Origin: Azospirillum agricola
Lineage (GTDB): Bacteria; Pseudomonadota; Alphaproteobacteria; Azospirillales; Azospirillaceae
Direction: 5' to 3'
NCBI RefSeq assembly: GCF_017876095.1
Contig: NZ_JAGINM010000015.1
Span: 62,001-126,000, forward strand
Length of the DNA: 64,000 nucleotides
The translations under genes were made by a program, and so were the position numbers. Numbering within the stretch: the first letter of the stretch is position 1; every line of letters begins with the position of its first letter. The notes under the pieces were generated by a model that was given only the letters and a program-made list of their open reading frames with translations, did no database searches and had not been told where the DNA came from. This document shows, piece by piece, positions 52,405 to 61,320 of the stretch.

Positions 52405-54381
52405 TCAGACCGTCTCCGCCGCCTCCGCCACCGGCAGCAGGCGCCGCAGCACGAGACAGACCAGATCACCGGCCACGCCCTCCGGCCCGGCGTGGGCCTG
52501 GACGGAGCGCAGCACCAGCTCGGCGCGGTCGCGGGCGGACAGGCCCCGGCTCTGCTGCAACAGGGCGACCAGCCGCTCCTCGCCGAACGGCTCGCGCCGC
52601 GCGTCGACCGAGCGCAGCAGCCCCTCGGTGCAGAGGAACAGCGCGTCGTCCTGGCCCAGCACGCTCGTCGCCTCGCCGTAGGGGGAGCCCTTGCGCACGC
52701 CCAGCGCCGGGCCGCCGGCCTCGCTCAGCGGCTCGACGGTGCCGTCGGCCAGGATGCGGCAGGCGCCGCGATGACCGGCGGCGGCGTGCTGCACCGCGCC
52801 GGTCGTCCGGTCGTAGATGGCGACGAAGGCGGTGGCGAACCCGTCGAAGGGACTCTCGCCGCACAGCCGGTCGTTGGCGCCGGTCAGGATGGCGGCGGGG
52901 GTGGCGTCCGGGCGTGCCAGCTCGCGGATGGCGCCGCGCACCATCAGCATCAGGAAGGCCGCCGGCACGCCGCCGCCCGACACCCCGGCGGTGACGAGCA
53001 GCGCGCGGTTCTCGTCCAGCTCGATCACGTCGTAGAAATCGCCGCTGACCGCGTGGGCCGGCACCAGCGCGCCGTAATACTGGCTGTCGCGGCCGACGGG
53101 AAGCTGGCGCGGCAGCAGGTTGGCCTGCACGTCGCGGGCGGCGCGCTGCTCCTCCTCCAGGATGTGCTCGGCGATCGCCAGCTTCTCGGTCTTGGTCTCC
53201 AACTCGGCGCCGCGCATCAGGAGCTGGGCGTCGAGCGTCTCCTCGCGGGCGGTCGCCTCCATCGCCATGCGGCGGAAGACGCGCGACAGGCGGCCGAACT
53301 CGTCGTCGCGCTCGGTCGCCTCGTTGAGGGTGAAGGGGTTGAAGCGCCCGGCCTCGACCGCCTTGACCGCCTCGCTCAGCCGCTCGACCGGGGCCATCTG
53401 GTCGCGGGCGAAGCGGACCGACAGGAACCCCCCGAGCCCGAGCACGAAGACCCCGATCAGCCCGCCGATCTTCAATTGGCGGCGCAGCATGATCCCCGGC
53501 TCGTCGCCGGGCAGGCGGACGACAGCGACGGCGGGCGCGCCGCTCCCCGCCGCCTTGATGGGAGCCAGCGCCAGCAGGCTGCCGCCATCGGCGGCAACCT
53601 GAACGGCGTCGCCCCCGGCCAGCGCCACCGTCCTGGCGGTCTCGGTGCCGAAATCGGACAGCGGGCCGCCGCCGGACTCGCCGATCACGGCGCCGCGCGC
53701 CACCACCCGGCCGTCGCGGTCGAGCAGCCATGCCGCCTCCACCGCGCGGGTCGCCAGCAGCGCGTCGATCAGCCCGTCGGCACCGGCCTTCTTCGCGATG
53801 TCGGCCAGCCGGCGGACGTCGGCGCCGACCTGGACGATGCGCGGCTTGTCCACCCCGGCGACGCCGGCGAACTTCATCAGCTTGCCGCCCTCCACCGCCG
53901 CGTCCGACACCAGCGTCGCCGGCGATCGGTTCAGCAGCCCGGTGTAGGCGCTGTGGCGCGGCCCGCCCTTGGCGTCCTGGCCGAACAGCGGGTCGGGGCC
54001 GGGCACGTTGTGCAGATAGGCGCGGCCACGGTTGTCGGTGATCCAGATCTCGTCCGGGCCGCCCTGTTCGGCGACCTGTTTCAGCCGGTCGGCGATGGCC
54101 TTGGCCGGCTGCTTGGCGGTGGTCTCGGCGAGCGCCACCAGATGGGCGGCCAGCACCGCCTCCGACAGCAGCCGCTCGCCCAGCATCGCCTCGACGTCCT
54201 GCGGGATGTCGCGCGCCTGCGACGCGGCACGGGCCAGCAAACCGGCGGCCATGCGGGCGTCGGTCTCGATGCGCGCGGAGAGGGCGCCCTGCGTGGTCCA
54301 GGCGAGCGCGGCGGTGATCGCAACCACGGCCAGAACCACCAGACCGGTGACCAGCAGGATCAAACGCTGTTGAAACGTCAT
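52405..54381 (-). CDS. Membrane sensor protein with HAMP and SpoIIE-type (PP2C) phosphatase domain
   Basis: A 658-residue RsbU-like protein. TM1 is about 8-28, a Cache-like periplasmic sensor spans about 35-300, TM2 is about 305-322, HAMP about 323-378, a coiled coil about 378-415, and the PP2C/SpoIIE domain about 430-655. SGDFYD (446-451) is intact. The usual D-V-S-G motif reads AGVSGGG (465-471), with Gly466 at the expected metal-binding Asp; the T-D-G motif reads CTEG (584-587); and the final D-D motif reads GD (638-639). Activity may therefore be altered or lost. It starts at 54381 and is divergent from a chemoreceptor gene. No anti-sigma partner is nearby. Confidence 0.88.
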   Translation of the reverse strand: MTFQQRLILLVTGLVVLAVVAITAALAWTTQGALSARIETDARMAAGLLARAASQARDIPQDVEAMLGERLLSEAVLAAHLVALAETTAKQPAKAIADRLKQVAEQGGPDEIWITDNRGRAYLHNVPGPDPLFGQDAKGGPRHSAYTGLLNRSPATLVSDAAVEGGKLMKFAGVAGVDKPRIVQVGADVRRLADIAKKAGADGLIDALLATRAVEAAWLLDRDGRVVARGAVIGESGGGPLSDFGTETARTVALAGGDAVQVAADGGSLLALAPIKAAGSGAPAVAVVRLPGDEPGIMLRRQLKIGGLIGVFVLGLGGFLSVRFARDQMAPVERLSEAVKAVEAGRFNPFTLNEATERDDEFGRLSRVFRRMAMEATAREETLDAQLLMRGAELETKTEKLAIAEHILEEEQRAARDVQANLLPRQLPVGRDSQYYGALVPAHAVSGDFYDVIELDENRALLVTAGVSGGGVPAAFLMLMVRGAIRELARPDATPAAILTGANDRLCGESPFDGFATAFVAIYDRTTGAVQHAAAGHRGACRILADGTVEPLSEAGGPALGVRKGSPYGEATSVLGQDDALFLCTEGLLRSVDARREPFGEERLVALLQQSRGLSARDRAELVLRSVQAHAGPEGVAGDLVCLVLRRLLPVAEAAETV

Positions 54382-54701
54382 GGGAAAGCGCCCGTCTTCG
54401 TGCCTGTTCCCTCCGCTTCTACCGGTGTGCCGCCCGCAAGTCCAGGCGCCGGGGCGCCGCAGCGGGGCGACGGCCGTCATGAGACCCCCTTCCCGGACAC
54501 CCGCCCCAGCGTCCCGCAGGGGAGGCATACCGGAGTGACGGAACCAAAAGTTTACAGTGTAAACCATCTGTTTACGTTCGCGTGCCGCTATGCCCTCCCT
54601 CGCCCGCCCCTTTTTGGAAGGGGCGGGCCGGGACGGGGCGCCATCGGAAATGGTCCCCCGTTCCGCTCCATCCTGCCGCACACCATCGACGAAGGCCCCC
54701 C
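54382..54701. promoter_or_regulatory. Divergent control region with a perfect GTTTACA palindrome
   Basis: This 320-nt region separates the phosphatase and chemoreceptor genes. GTTTACAGTGTAAAC at 54550-54564 is a perfect 15-bp palindrome, followed by another half-site GTTTAC at 54570-54575. This AT-rich island is the likely promoter and operator region. In the chemoreceptor leader, GCCCGCCCCTT (54602-54612) and AAGGGGCGGGC (54618-54628) form an 11-bp hairpin that may affect its expression. Confidence 0.6.
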
Positions 54702-56405
54702 ATGCCCCTCCACCGCTGGTTCTCCGACCGGAAGCTGGTCCACAAGCTCCTCATCCCGGCCCTGATTCTGCTCGCCGTCATGGGCAGCGTGGTGTGGACG
54801 GCGCGCTCGGCGATCCTCGACCTGACCGCCTCGACCAGCCGCGTCACCGAGGTGGTCGCCGACCGGCTGGCCGCGACCATCAGCATCCAGTCGGCCTTGG
54901 GCGACGCCATGGACGCCGAGGCCAACGCCATCGTCGCCGGCTCGCGCGCGGCGATCGACGTCGCCCAGGCGCTTTACAAGGCCAACATCGCCAAGGCCCT
55001 CGACGCCATCGACCAGCTCGCCGCCAAGCACGAGCAGGCCGCCGACCGCGAAAGCATCCTCGCCGTCAAGACCATCATCGGCGAGTATGAGCGGGTTTCG
55101 CAGAAGGCCATCGATCTGGCGCGCGGCTTCGACACCGACAGCGCCATGCGGGTGTCGGTCGATGTCGGCCGCCCGGTGCGCCAGAAGCTGACCGCCGCGC
55201 TGGCCGAGCGCGTCGACCAGAGCCTCGTCGAAACCAGCGAGGCCCAGGAGCACGCCGTCGCCCTGTCGGCGAGCGTGATGATGCGCCTGTCGCTCGTCGC
55301 CGGCATCGGGTTGCTGGTCGCCTTCGGCCTGTTCGGCTCGATCGTCGTGCTGTTCGTGGTGCGCCCGCTGAACCGCCTGACCGCCGAGATGACCAGCATC
55401 GCCGGCGGCGACCTCGGCGTCGCCATCCAGGGGACGGAGCGCAGGGACGAGGTCGGGCTGCTGGCCCGCGCCCTCCAGGTCTTCAAGAACAACAGCCTCG
55501 ACATCCAGCGTCTCCAGGAGGAGCGCGAGGCGCAGAAGCGGCAGGCCGAGGCCGACCGGCAGGCCGCCATGCGCGCGCTGGCCGACCGCTTCGACGCCGA
55601 CGTCCAGGGCATCGTCCAGGCCGTGGCCCAGGCCGCGCGCCAGCTCCAGACCAACGCCCGCGGCATGACCGGGGTCGCCGAGCGGACGACGGAGCAGGCC
55701 AGCTCGGTCGCCGCGGCGACGGAACAGGCCTCCGCCAACGTGGCGACGGTCGCCGCCGCCTCCGAGCAGCTCGGCGGCTCGATCGGCGAGATCGGCCGTC
55801 AGGTGAACGGCGCCGCCACCATCGCCCGCAACGCGGTGGCCGAGGGCGAGCGCACCAACGCGCTGGTGACGCGGCTGGTCCAGGCGGCGCAGCGGATCGG
55901 CGACGTGGTCAGCCTGATCCAGAACATCGCCAGCCAGACCAACCTGCTGGCGCTGAACGCCACCATCGAGGCGGCCCGCGCCGGCGAGGCCGGAAAAGGA
56001 TTTGCCGTGGTCGCCAGCGAGGTGAAGGCGCTCGCCAACCAGACGGCCCAGGCCACCGAGGAGATCGCCAGCCAGATCGCCGAGATCCAGACGGTGACGG
56101 ACGGCACGGTGACGGCGATCCACACCATCGGCCGGACCATCACCGACGTGGACGCCATCGCCGGCGCCATCGCCGCCGCGGTCGAGGAGCAGACGGCGGC
56201 CACCCACGAGATCGGCCGCAACATCCAGCAGGCGGCGCAAGGCACGCAGCATGTCTCCGGCAACATCGCCGGGGTCAGCGCCGCGGCCGGGGACGTCCGC
56301 CGGGCCGCCGCCGAGGTGCTCGACGCCGCCGACAGCCTGTCGCGCGATTCCGACCAGCTCCGCGACCAGATCCAGAGCTTCATCACCCAGGTCCGCGCCG
56401 CCTGA
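54702..56405 (+). CDS. Methyl-accepting chemotaxis protein
   Basis: A 567-residue chemoreceptor. TM1 lies about 13-36 and TM2 about 198-222; the periplasmic part (about 37-197) is helical, like a four-helix-bundle sensor. HAMP spans about 223-275, and the signalling domain includes the conserved tip NLLALNATIEAARAGEAGKG. There is no C-terminal CheR/CheB tethering pentapeptide; it ends FITQVRAA. GAAGG precedes the ATG by 6 nt. It is divergent from the SpoIIE-type sensor gene. Confidence 0.95.
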   Translation: MPLHRWFSDRKLVHKLLIPALILLAVMGSVVWTARSAILDLTASTSRVTEVVADRLAATISIQSALGDAMDAEANAIVAGSRAAIDVAQALYKANIAKALDAIDQLAAKHEQAADRESILAVKTIIGEYERVSQKAIDLARGFDTDSAMRVSVDVGRPVRQKLTAALAERVDQSLVETSEAQEHAVALSASVMMRLSLVAGIGLLVAFGLFGSIVVLFVVRPLNRLTAEMTSIAGGDLGVAIQGTERRDEVGLLARALQVFKNNSLDIQRLQEEREAQKRQAEADRQAAMRALADRFDADVQGIVQAVAQAARQLQTNARGMTGVAERTTEQASSVAAATEQASANVATVAAASEQLGGSIGEIGRQVNGAATIARNAVAEGERTNALVTRLVQAAQRIGDVVSLIQNIASQTNLLALNATIEAARAGEAGKGFAVVASEVKALANQTAQATEEIASQIAEIQTVTDGTVTAIHTIGRTITDVDAIAGAIAAAVEEQTAATHEIGRNIQQAAQGTQHVSGNIAGVSAAAGDVRRAAAEVLDAADSLSRDSDQLRDQIQSFITQVRAA

Positions 56406-56792
56406 GGCGACGGCCGCGACGCCTGGCCTCCCCGCCCGTCCTTTCATCGGGAGCTGGTTTCGGTCCAGGCGATGAATCCGGGAGGGTCGCTTGACCGCGC
56501 TCATGCCGTCTGACGGACGAGCGCCGTCAAGCGCAAGGCATCCGCAAGCGCCGCGGGTCGGGGCGAGTGGCATTTCGCGGCGGACGCCCGCGCGCGACGC
56601 GTCGATGCCGCAGCGGAACGCGGGCGGAGTCCCTCTCGTATCGGAATAAAATACCAAACGGTAGGTTTTTCGTGCGAAGCTTCGCCGTCGCCCGTCAAGC
56701 GCCGTTTTCCGCACGGCCCTTGCCAAATTTATTCGGACCCGCGCAAGATAAATTTGTTTGTCGGCTTCATCCAACCTTCCAGGCGCGCAACG
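56406..56792. promoter_or_regulatory. Upstream region of the KfrA-TetR regulator gene
   Basis: These 387 nt contain no gene I support. TACCAAACGGTA at 56652-56663 is an inverted repeat (TACC/GGTA) of a kind bound by many TetR proteins. ATTTGTTTGT at 56752-56761 recurs twice after the regulator gene (57724-57733 and 57769-57778). Both are candidate autoregulatory sites. The first 200 nt look featureless. Confidence 0.45.
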
Positions 56793-57692
56793 ATGGCCCG
56801 TCGCCCCACCTTCTCCGATCAGGACATCATCACCGCCGGGCAGCGGCTGGTCGCCGCCGGCCGGCCGGTGAACAAGTTCGCCCTGCGCAACGAGGTGGGC
56901 GGGGGCAATCCCAACCGCCTGCTGGAGATCTGGCAGGCGCACCAGAGCGCGCGGTCAATGGAAAGCACGGCGAAAGGCGTGGCGGAGAGCATGGCGCCCC
57001 CGCACGCGGCCGCGAGGCCGCCGCGCGGAAAAGCCCCCGGAAAGGCGCCGCCGCGCAGGAACGATCCGGAGGGCACGCGGCGCGAGGTGCTGGAGGCGGC
57101 GATCTCGGAATTCACCGAGAAGGGCTACAGCGGCGCCAAGGTGGCGGCGATCGCCGCGCGCACGCGCACGACCAAGAGCATGATCTACTATTATTTCGGC
57201 GGCAAGGAGGGCCTCTACATCGCTGCGCTGGAGGCCAGCTACGCCCACAACCGCCAGTTCGAGCAGAGCCTGAGCCTGGAGGATCTGCCGCCGATGGAGG
57301 CGCTGCGCCGTCTCGTCGGCGTGACCTTCGACTACCACGACAGCCACCAGGAGCGCAGCCGGCTGGTCAGCGTCGAGAACATCCATCAGGCCCGGCACAT
57401 GAAGAAGTCGGCCTCGATCGGCACCATCAACCTCAGCATCATCGACACCATCCGCACCATCCTGGAACGGGGCGAGCGCGACGGGGTGTTCCGCCCCGGC
57501 ATCGAACCTGTCGACCTGCACATGCTGATCTCGTCCTTCTGCTTCTTCCGCTCCTCGAACCGCTACACCTTCTCGTTCATCTTCAAGATCGATCTGGCCG
57601 ACGCCAGGATCCGCGAGCAGCACCGCCGGATGATCATCGAATCGACCCTCCGCTTCGTCCGGGCCGACGGCGCCGGCTCCCAGGCGGCCTGA
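56793..57692 (+). CDS. Transcriptional regulator with N-terminal KfrA-like and central TetR DNA-binding domains
   Basis: A 299-residue regulator. Residues about 6-55 resemble the KfrA N-terminal DNA-binding domain (DIITAGQRLVAAGRPVNKFA followed by GGGNPNRLLEIW). A basic Pro/Ala linker (56-92) leads to a standard TetR helix-turn-helix (95-141, VAAIAARTRTTKSMIYYYFG) and a C-terminal ligand domain with LHMLISSFCFFRSSNRYTF. Two DNA-binding modules in one chain are unusual. It precedes a transporter and quinate/shikimate-type genes on the same strand, so it is their likely regulator. ATG 56793 is used; there is no strong Shine-Dalgarno sequence. Confidence 0.85.
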   Translation: MARRPTFSDQDIITAGQRLVAAGRPVNKFALRNEVGGGNPNRLLEIWQAHQSARSMESTAKGVAESMAPPHAAARPPRGKAPGKAPPRRNDPEGTRREVLEAAISEFTEKGYSGAKVAAIAARTRTTKSMIYYYFGGKEGLYIAALEASYAHNRQFEQSLSLEDLPPMEALRRLVGVTFDYHDSHQERSRLVSVENIHQARHMKKSASIGTINLSIIDTIRTILERGERDGVFRPGIEPVDLHMLISSFCFFRSSNRYTFSFIFKIDLADARIREQHRRMIIESTLRFVRADGAGSQAA

Positions 57693-58074
57693 CCCTTCCA
57701 TCGCGGACCGGCTCCGGCTGTTTATTTGTTTGTTTCTCCATCCGCCGACCATCCCTCCAAGCGGATTTATTTGTTTGTTGAGTGCCGCCAAAATCGGGCA
57801 TCCTCTCACAGCCTCACCCAAATCACTGATTAATCGATATTTTCGTGCGTATGTTCGTGGCAAACCGATGGATTGGTTCGTTGGACGCACAAATTCCATT
57901 GACACTGACCGTCCGGTTGGTTTACCAATCGATCCACAGAACGGGACACCGCCGCGGCGCCGGCCCCGCCACGTTCCCCTCAGGCCGCCTCCGGGCGGCC
58001 GCGGCGAACAGGACGGGCCCAACGAACGGCCCGCCACAGGGAAACGGTGGACACAAGGGAGCGGAGGAGGCGCC
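57693..58074. promoter_or_regulatory. Control region of the putative quinate/shikimate operon
   Basis: This 382-nt region is AT-rich in its first 240 nt. Two identical 14-bp direct repeats, TTTATTTGTTTGTT, begin at 57721 and 57766 (45 bp apart). A promoter candidate has TTGACA at 57899-57904 and TACCAA at 57923-57928 with an 18-nt spacer; the inverted repeat TTGGTTTACCAA (57917-57928) overlaps the -10. Its TTGGTA/TACCAA half-site also occurs in the 56652 palindrome. No gene is seen. Confidence 0.55.
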
Positions 58075-58743
58075 TTGGACTACACACTCGACTTCAGCGT
58101 CGTGGCCGACGCGCTGCCGGAACTGCTCCAGGGGTGCCTCGCCACCATCGGGCTGGCGCTCGCCGGGATGACGCTGGCGCTGGTCATCGGCATCGGCGGG
58201 GTGGTGATGCGCGGCTCGAACCGCCGCTGGCTGCGGCTGCCGGTCATCGTCTTCGTCGAGGTGATCCGCAACACGCCCTTCCTGGTGCAGATCTTCTTCC
58301 TGTTCTTCGCCCTGCCCAACATCGGGCTGACGCTGAACCCGACCGTCACCGCGATCATCGCGCTGGGTCTGAACGGCGGCGCCTACGCCATCGAGATCAT
58401 CCGCGGCGGCGTGCAGAGCATCGACAAGGGACAGATCGAGGCCGGCCTCGCGCTCGGCCTGCACAAGAGCCAGGTCTTCCGCATGATCGTGCTGAAGCCG
58501 GCGCTGCGCGCCATCTACCCGTCGCTGACCGGCCAGTTCATCATGCTGACGCTGACGTCGAGCATCTGCTCCGCCATCGCCGCCTACGAGCTGACCTCGG
58601 TCGCCCAGCGGATCGAGTCCGACAGCTTCCGCAGCTTCGAGGTCTATTTCACCATCACGCTGATGTACCTCGGCATCTCGTGGCTGATGATGACCGGCTT
58701 CTCGGTCTTCTCGCGCCGCTACTTCCACTACCCGACCCGATAG
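58075..58743 (+). CDS. Polar amino-acid-type ABC transporter permease (putative shikimate/quinate system)
   Basis: A 222-residue HisMQ-family permease. I start it at a TTG at 58075 with GGAGGAGG just upstream, since no in-frame ATG fits the domain start (LDYTLDFSVVADALPELLQG). The EVIRNTPFLVQIFFLFFALP signature and EAA loop VQSIDKGQIEAGLALGL are present. It is the first gene of a permease, permease, binding protein, ATPase operon that continues into aroQ. Substrate specificity is inferred from those neighbours rather than from its sequence. Confidence 0.87.
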   Translation: MDYTLDFSVVADALPELLQGCLATIGLALAGMTLALVIGIGGVVMRGSNRRWLRLPVIVFVEVIRNTPFLVQIFFLFFALPNIGLTLNPTVTAIIALGLNGGAYAIEIIRGGVQSIDKGQIEAGLALGLHKSQVFRMIVLKPALRAIYPSLTGQFIMLTLTSSICSAIAAYELTSVAQRIESDSFRSFEVYFTITLMYLGISWLMMTGFSVFSRRYFHYPTR

Positions 58744-58754
58744 GAGCGCCGGTG

Positions 58755-59411
58755 ATGGGCAACAGTTTCGGGTTCGGCGAGTTCACCTTCCTGATGCACG
58801 GGCTGAGCTGGACGGTCCTGCTCGCCGCCATCGCCTTCGTCGGCGGCGGGATCGGCGGGCTGGGGGTGGCGCTGGCGCGCACCTCGACCTCGCTGGTGGC
58901 GCGCCGGATCACCGCCGGCTACATCGCGGTCTTCCAGGGCACGCCGCTGCTGATGCAGCTCTTCGTCGTCTATTACGGGCTTGGGCTGCTCGGCCTCAAC
59001 CTGCCGGCCTGGCTGGCGGTCGCCATCGGCTTCACGCTGCACGCCAGCGCCTTCCTCGGCGAGATCTGGCGCGGCGCCATCGAGGCGCTGCCCAAGGGGC
59101 AGACCGAGGCGGCCAAGGCGCTCGGCATGCACTACCTGCCGCGGATGCGCGACGTGATCCTGCCCCAGGCCTTCCGCATCGCGCTGCCGGCGACCGTCGG
59201 CTTCCTGGTCCAGCTCATCAAGGGCACCTCGCTGGCCGCCATCGTCGGCTTCATCGAGCTGGCGCGGGCCGGGCAGATCGTCTCCAACCAGACCTTCGCG
59301 CCGCTGCTGGTCTTCGGCGTCGTCGGGTTGGTCTACTTCGCGCTCTGCTGGCCGCTGTCGCTCTACGGCTCGCGCATCGAAAACCGGATGGCGCGGGCCA
59401 CCGCCCGCTGA
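58755..59411 (+). CDS. Polar amino-acid-type ABC transporter permease, second subunit
   Basis: A 218-residue HisMQ-family permease with AVFQGTPLLMQLFVVYYGLG and the EAA loop IEALPKGQTEAAKALGM. I use the ATG at 58755 with AGGAG 8 nt upstream; the preceding GTG at 58752 is possible. It begins 11 nt after the first permease gene and should pair with it in the membrane. Confidence 0.9.
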   Translation: MGNSFGFGEFTFLMHGLSWTVLLAAIAFVGGGIGGLGVALARTSTSLVARRITAGYIAVFQGTPLLMQLFVVYYGLGLLGLNLPAWLAVAIGFTLHASAFLGEIWRGAIEALPKGQTEAAKALGMHYLPRMRDVILPQAFRIALPATVGFLVQLIKGTSLAAIVGFIELARAGQIVSNQTFAPLLVFGVVGLVYFALCWPLSLYGSRIENRMARATAR

Positions 59412-59493
59412 CCGGCTCCCGAAGAAACAACCGCCGGCAGCAACCGCCGGCGGGGCTCCAAAGACACGCCATCAAAAACGGAGGAAACCCAGC

Positions 59494-60345
59494 ATGACCG
59501 ACACGCCCGTCTTCCGCCCGTCGCGCCGCAGCCTGCTCGCCACCGGACTGGCCGTGCTGGCCGCTCCGGCCGTCCTGACGATGAGCAGCCGCATGGCGGC
59601 CGCCCAGTCGCTGGCCGACATCAAGAGCAAGGGCAAGCTCGTCGTCGGCATCCAGGGCGACAACCCGCCCTGGGGCTTCCTCAACTCGCAGGGCGTGCAG
59701 GAGGGCTACGACGCCGACATCGCCAAGCTGCTCGGCAAGGAGCTGGGGCTGCCGGTGGAGTTCGTGCCGACGGCGGTCGCCAACCGCATCCCGGCGCTGG
59801 TGACCGGCCGGGTCGACGTGCTGTTCGCCACCATGGGCATGTACCCCGACCGCGCCAAGGCGATCCAGTTCTCCAAGCCCTACGCCGCCAACGACATCGT
59901 GCTGGTGGCGCCCAAGAGCACGGTCATCAAGACCAACGCCGACATGAAGAATTTCATCATCGGCGTGGCGCGGTCGAGCGCCCAGGACACCGCCGTGACC
60001 AAGGCGGCGCCGGAGGGCACCACCATCCGCCGCTTCGACGACGACGCCGCCACCATCCAGGCGATGCTGTCGGGGCAGGTGCAGGCGGTCGGCGCCAACC
60101 AGTTCTACCCGCTCCGCCTCAACAAGGCGCAGCCCGACACCTACGAGCGCAAGCTCGACTTCGTCCGCCAGTACAACGGCGCCGGCACCCGGCTGGGCCA
60201 GAAGGAATGGAACGCGACGATCAACGCCTTCATCGACAAGATCAAGGCCAACGGCGAACTGGCCAAGGTCTACCAGACCTGGATGGGCTTCGCGCCGCCG
60301 GAATTCCCGGAAACGCTGGAAGGCATCCCCTTCACCGTCGGCTGA
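59494..60345 (+). CDS. Polar amino-acid-type ABC binding protein, Tat-type signal
   Basis: A 283-residue SBP family 3 protein. The N-terminus has SRRSLLATGLAVLAAPAVL, a twin-arginine signal, so the protein may be exported folded. The family opening KLVVGIQGDNPPWGFLNSQG follows. It lies inside the transporter operon after both permeases. In a cluster with aroQ and dehydroshikimate dehydratase-type genes, the ligand is plausibly shikimate, quinate or dehydroshikimate instead of an amino acid. GGAGG precedes the ATG. Confidence 0.88.
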   Translation: MTDTPVFRPSRRSLLATGLAVLAAPAVLTMSSRMAAAQSLADIKSKGKLVVGIQGDNPPWGFLNSQGVQEGYDADIAKLLGKELGLPVEFVPTAVANRIPALVTGRVDVLFATMGMYPDRAKAIQFSKPYAANDIVLVAPKSTVIKTNADMKNFIIGVARSSAQDTAVTKAAPEGTTIRRFDDDAATIQAMLSGQVQAVGANQFYPLRLNKAQPDTYERKLDFVRQYNGAGTRLGQKEWNATINAFIDKIKANGELAKVYQTWMGFAPPEFPETLEGIPFTVG

Positions 60346-60357
60346 CGCGGCCCTTGC

Positions 60358-60381
60358 GGGCGCCCGCTCTCTTGGGCGCCC
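60358..60381 (+). terminator. Hairpin between binding-protein and ATPase genes
   Basis: Two copies of GGGCGCCC (60358-60365 and 60374-60381) separated by 8 nt can form an 8-bp stem. It is inside the operon and probably sets the binding-protein to ATPase ratio. Confidence 0.45.
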
Positions 60382-60411
60382 TTCCTCCCCGACATCGCAG
60401 GGACTTCCCCC

Positions 60412-61218
60412 GTGCAGGACATCAACGCCACGCGCCCAACCGCTCCCGGTCCGTCCCCCGCCTCCCTTCCGGCCGCCGGCGATCCGCTGATCCTGATGGA
60501 GGACGTCAACAAATGGTACGGCGCCTACCACGCGCTGCGGAACGTCAACCTCGCCGTCCGGCGCGGCGAGAAGATCGTGCTGTGCGGCCCGTCCGGCTCG
60601 GGCAAGAGCACGCTGATCCGCTGCATCAACCAGCTCGAGACCATCAAGGACGGCCGCATCACGGTGGACGGCACGCGGCTCGACGACAGCACCCGCAGCG
60701 TCGACGCGGTGCGCAGCGAGGTCGGCATGGTGTTCCAGAACTTCAACCTGTTCCCGCACATGACCGTGCTCCAGAACTGCACGCTGGCGCCGATGCGGGT
60801 GCGCGGCGTCACCGCCGCCCAGGCGGAGGCCACCGCCCGCCGCTTCCTGGAGCGGGTCCGCATCGCCGAGCACGCCCACAAATACCCGGCCCAGCTCTCC
60901 GGCGGCCAGCAGCAGCGCGTCGCCATCGCCCGCGCGCTGTGCATGGAGCCCAAGGTCATGCTGTTCGACGAGCCGACCTCGGCGCTCGACCCCGAGATGG
61001 TCAAGGAGGTGCTCGACACCATGGTCGGGCTCGCCCGCGACGGCATGACGATGGTCTGCGTCACCCACGAGATGGGCTTCGCCCGTCAGGTCGCCGACCG
61101 CGTGATCTTCATGGCCGACGGCGAGATCCTGGAGGAGGCCGAGCCGGAGACCTTCTTCCGCACCCCGCGGCACCCGCGCGCCCGCGCCTTCCTCGGCGAG
61201 ATCCTGGCCCACCATTGA
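60412..61218 (+). CDS. Polar amino-acid-type ABC transporter ATPase
   Basis: A 268-residue ATPase with Walker A CGPSGSGKST, signature LSGGQQQRVAIARAL, Walker B VMLFDEPTSALD and THEM H-loop, all intact. A 25-residue Pro/Ala-rich leader precedes the domain. It starts at a GTG with AGGGA 8 nt upstream. It completes the four-part transporter and is followed by aroQ 102 nt downstream. Confidence 0.93.
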   Translation: MQDINATRPTAPGPSPASLPAAGDPLILMEDVNKWYGAYHALRNVNLAVRRGEKIVLCGPSGSGKSTLIRCINQLETIKDGRITVDGTRLDDSTRSVDAVRSEVGMVFQNFNLFPHMTVLQNCTLAPMRVRGVTAAQAEATARRFLERVRIAEHAHKYPAQLSGGQQQRVAIARALCMEPKVMLFDEPTSALDPEMVKEVLDTMVGLARDGMTMVCVTHEMGFARQVADRVIFMADGEILEEAEPETFFRTPRHPRARAFLGEILAHH

Positions 61219-61320
61219 AACGCCGGACGACCCTGCGCCCCTCTCCTCCGGTCCCCGTCATGCCCGGCCATGACGGGAGAAGACGCAATCCCAGCACGTC
61301 CCAGTCAGAAGGATGACCTC

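Noticed and set aside
56567..57781. A 404-codon plus-strand frame overlapping the KfrA-TetR gene
   Set aside because: It is the regulator gene shifted by one frame, with Arg/His/Gly-rich nonsense sequence and no domain.
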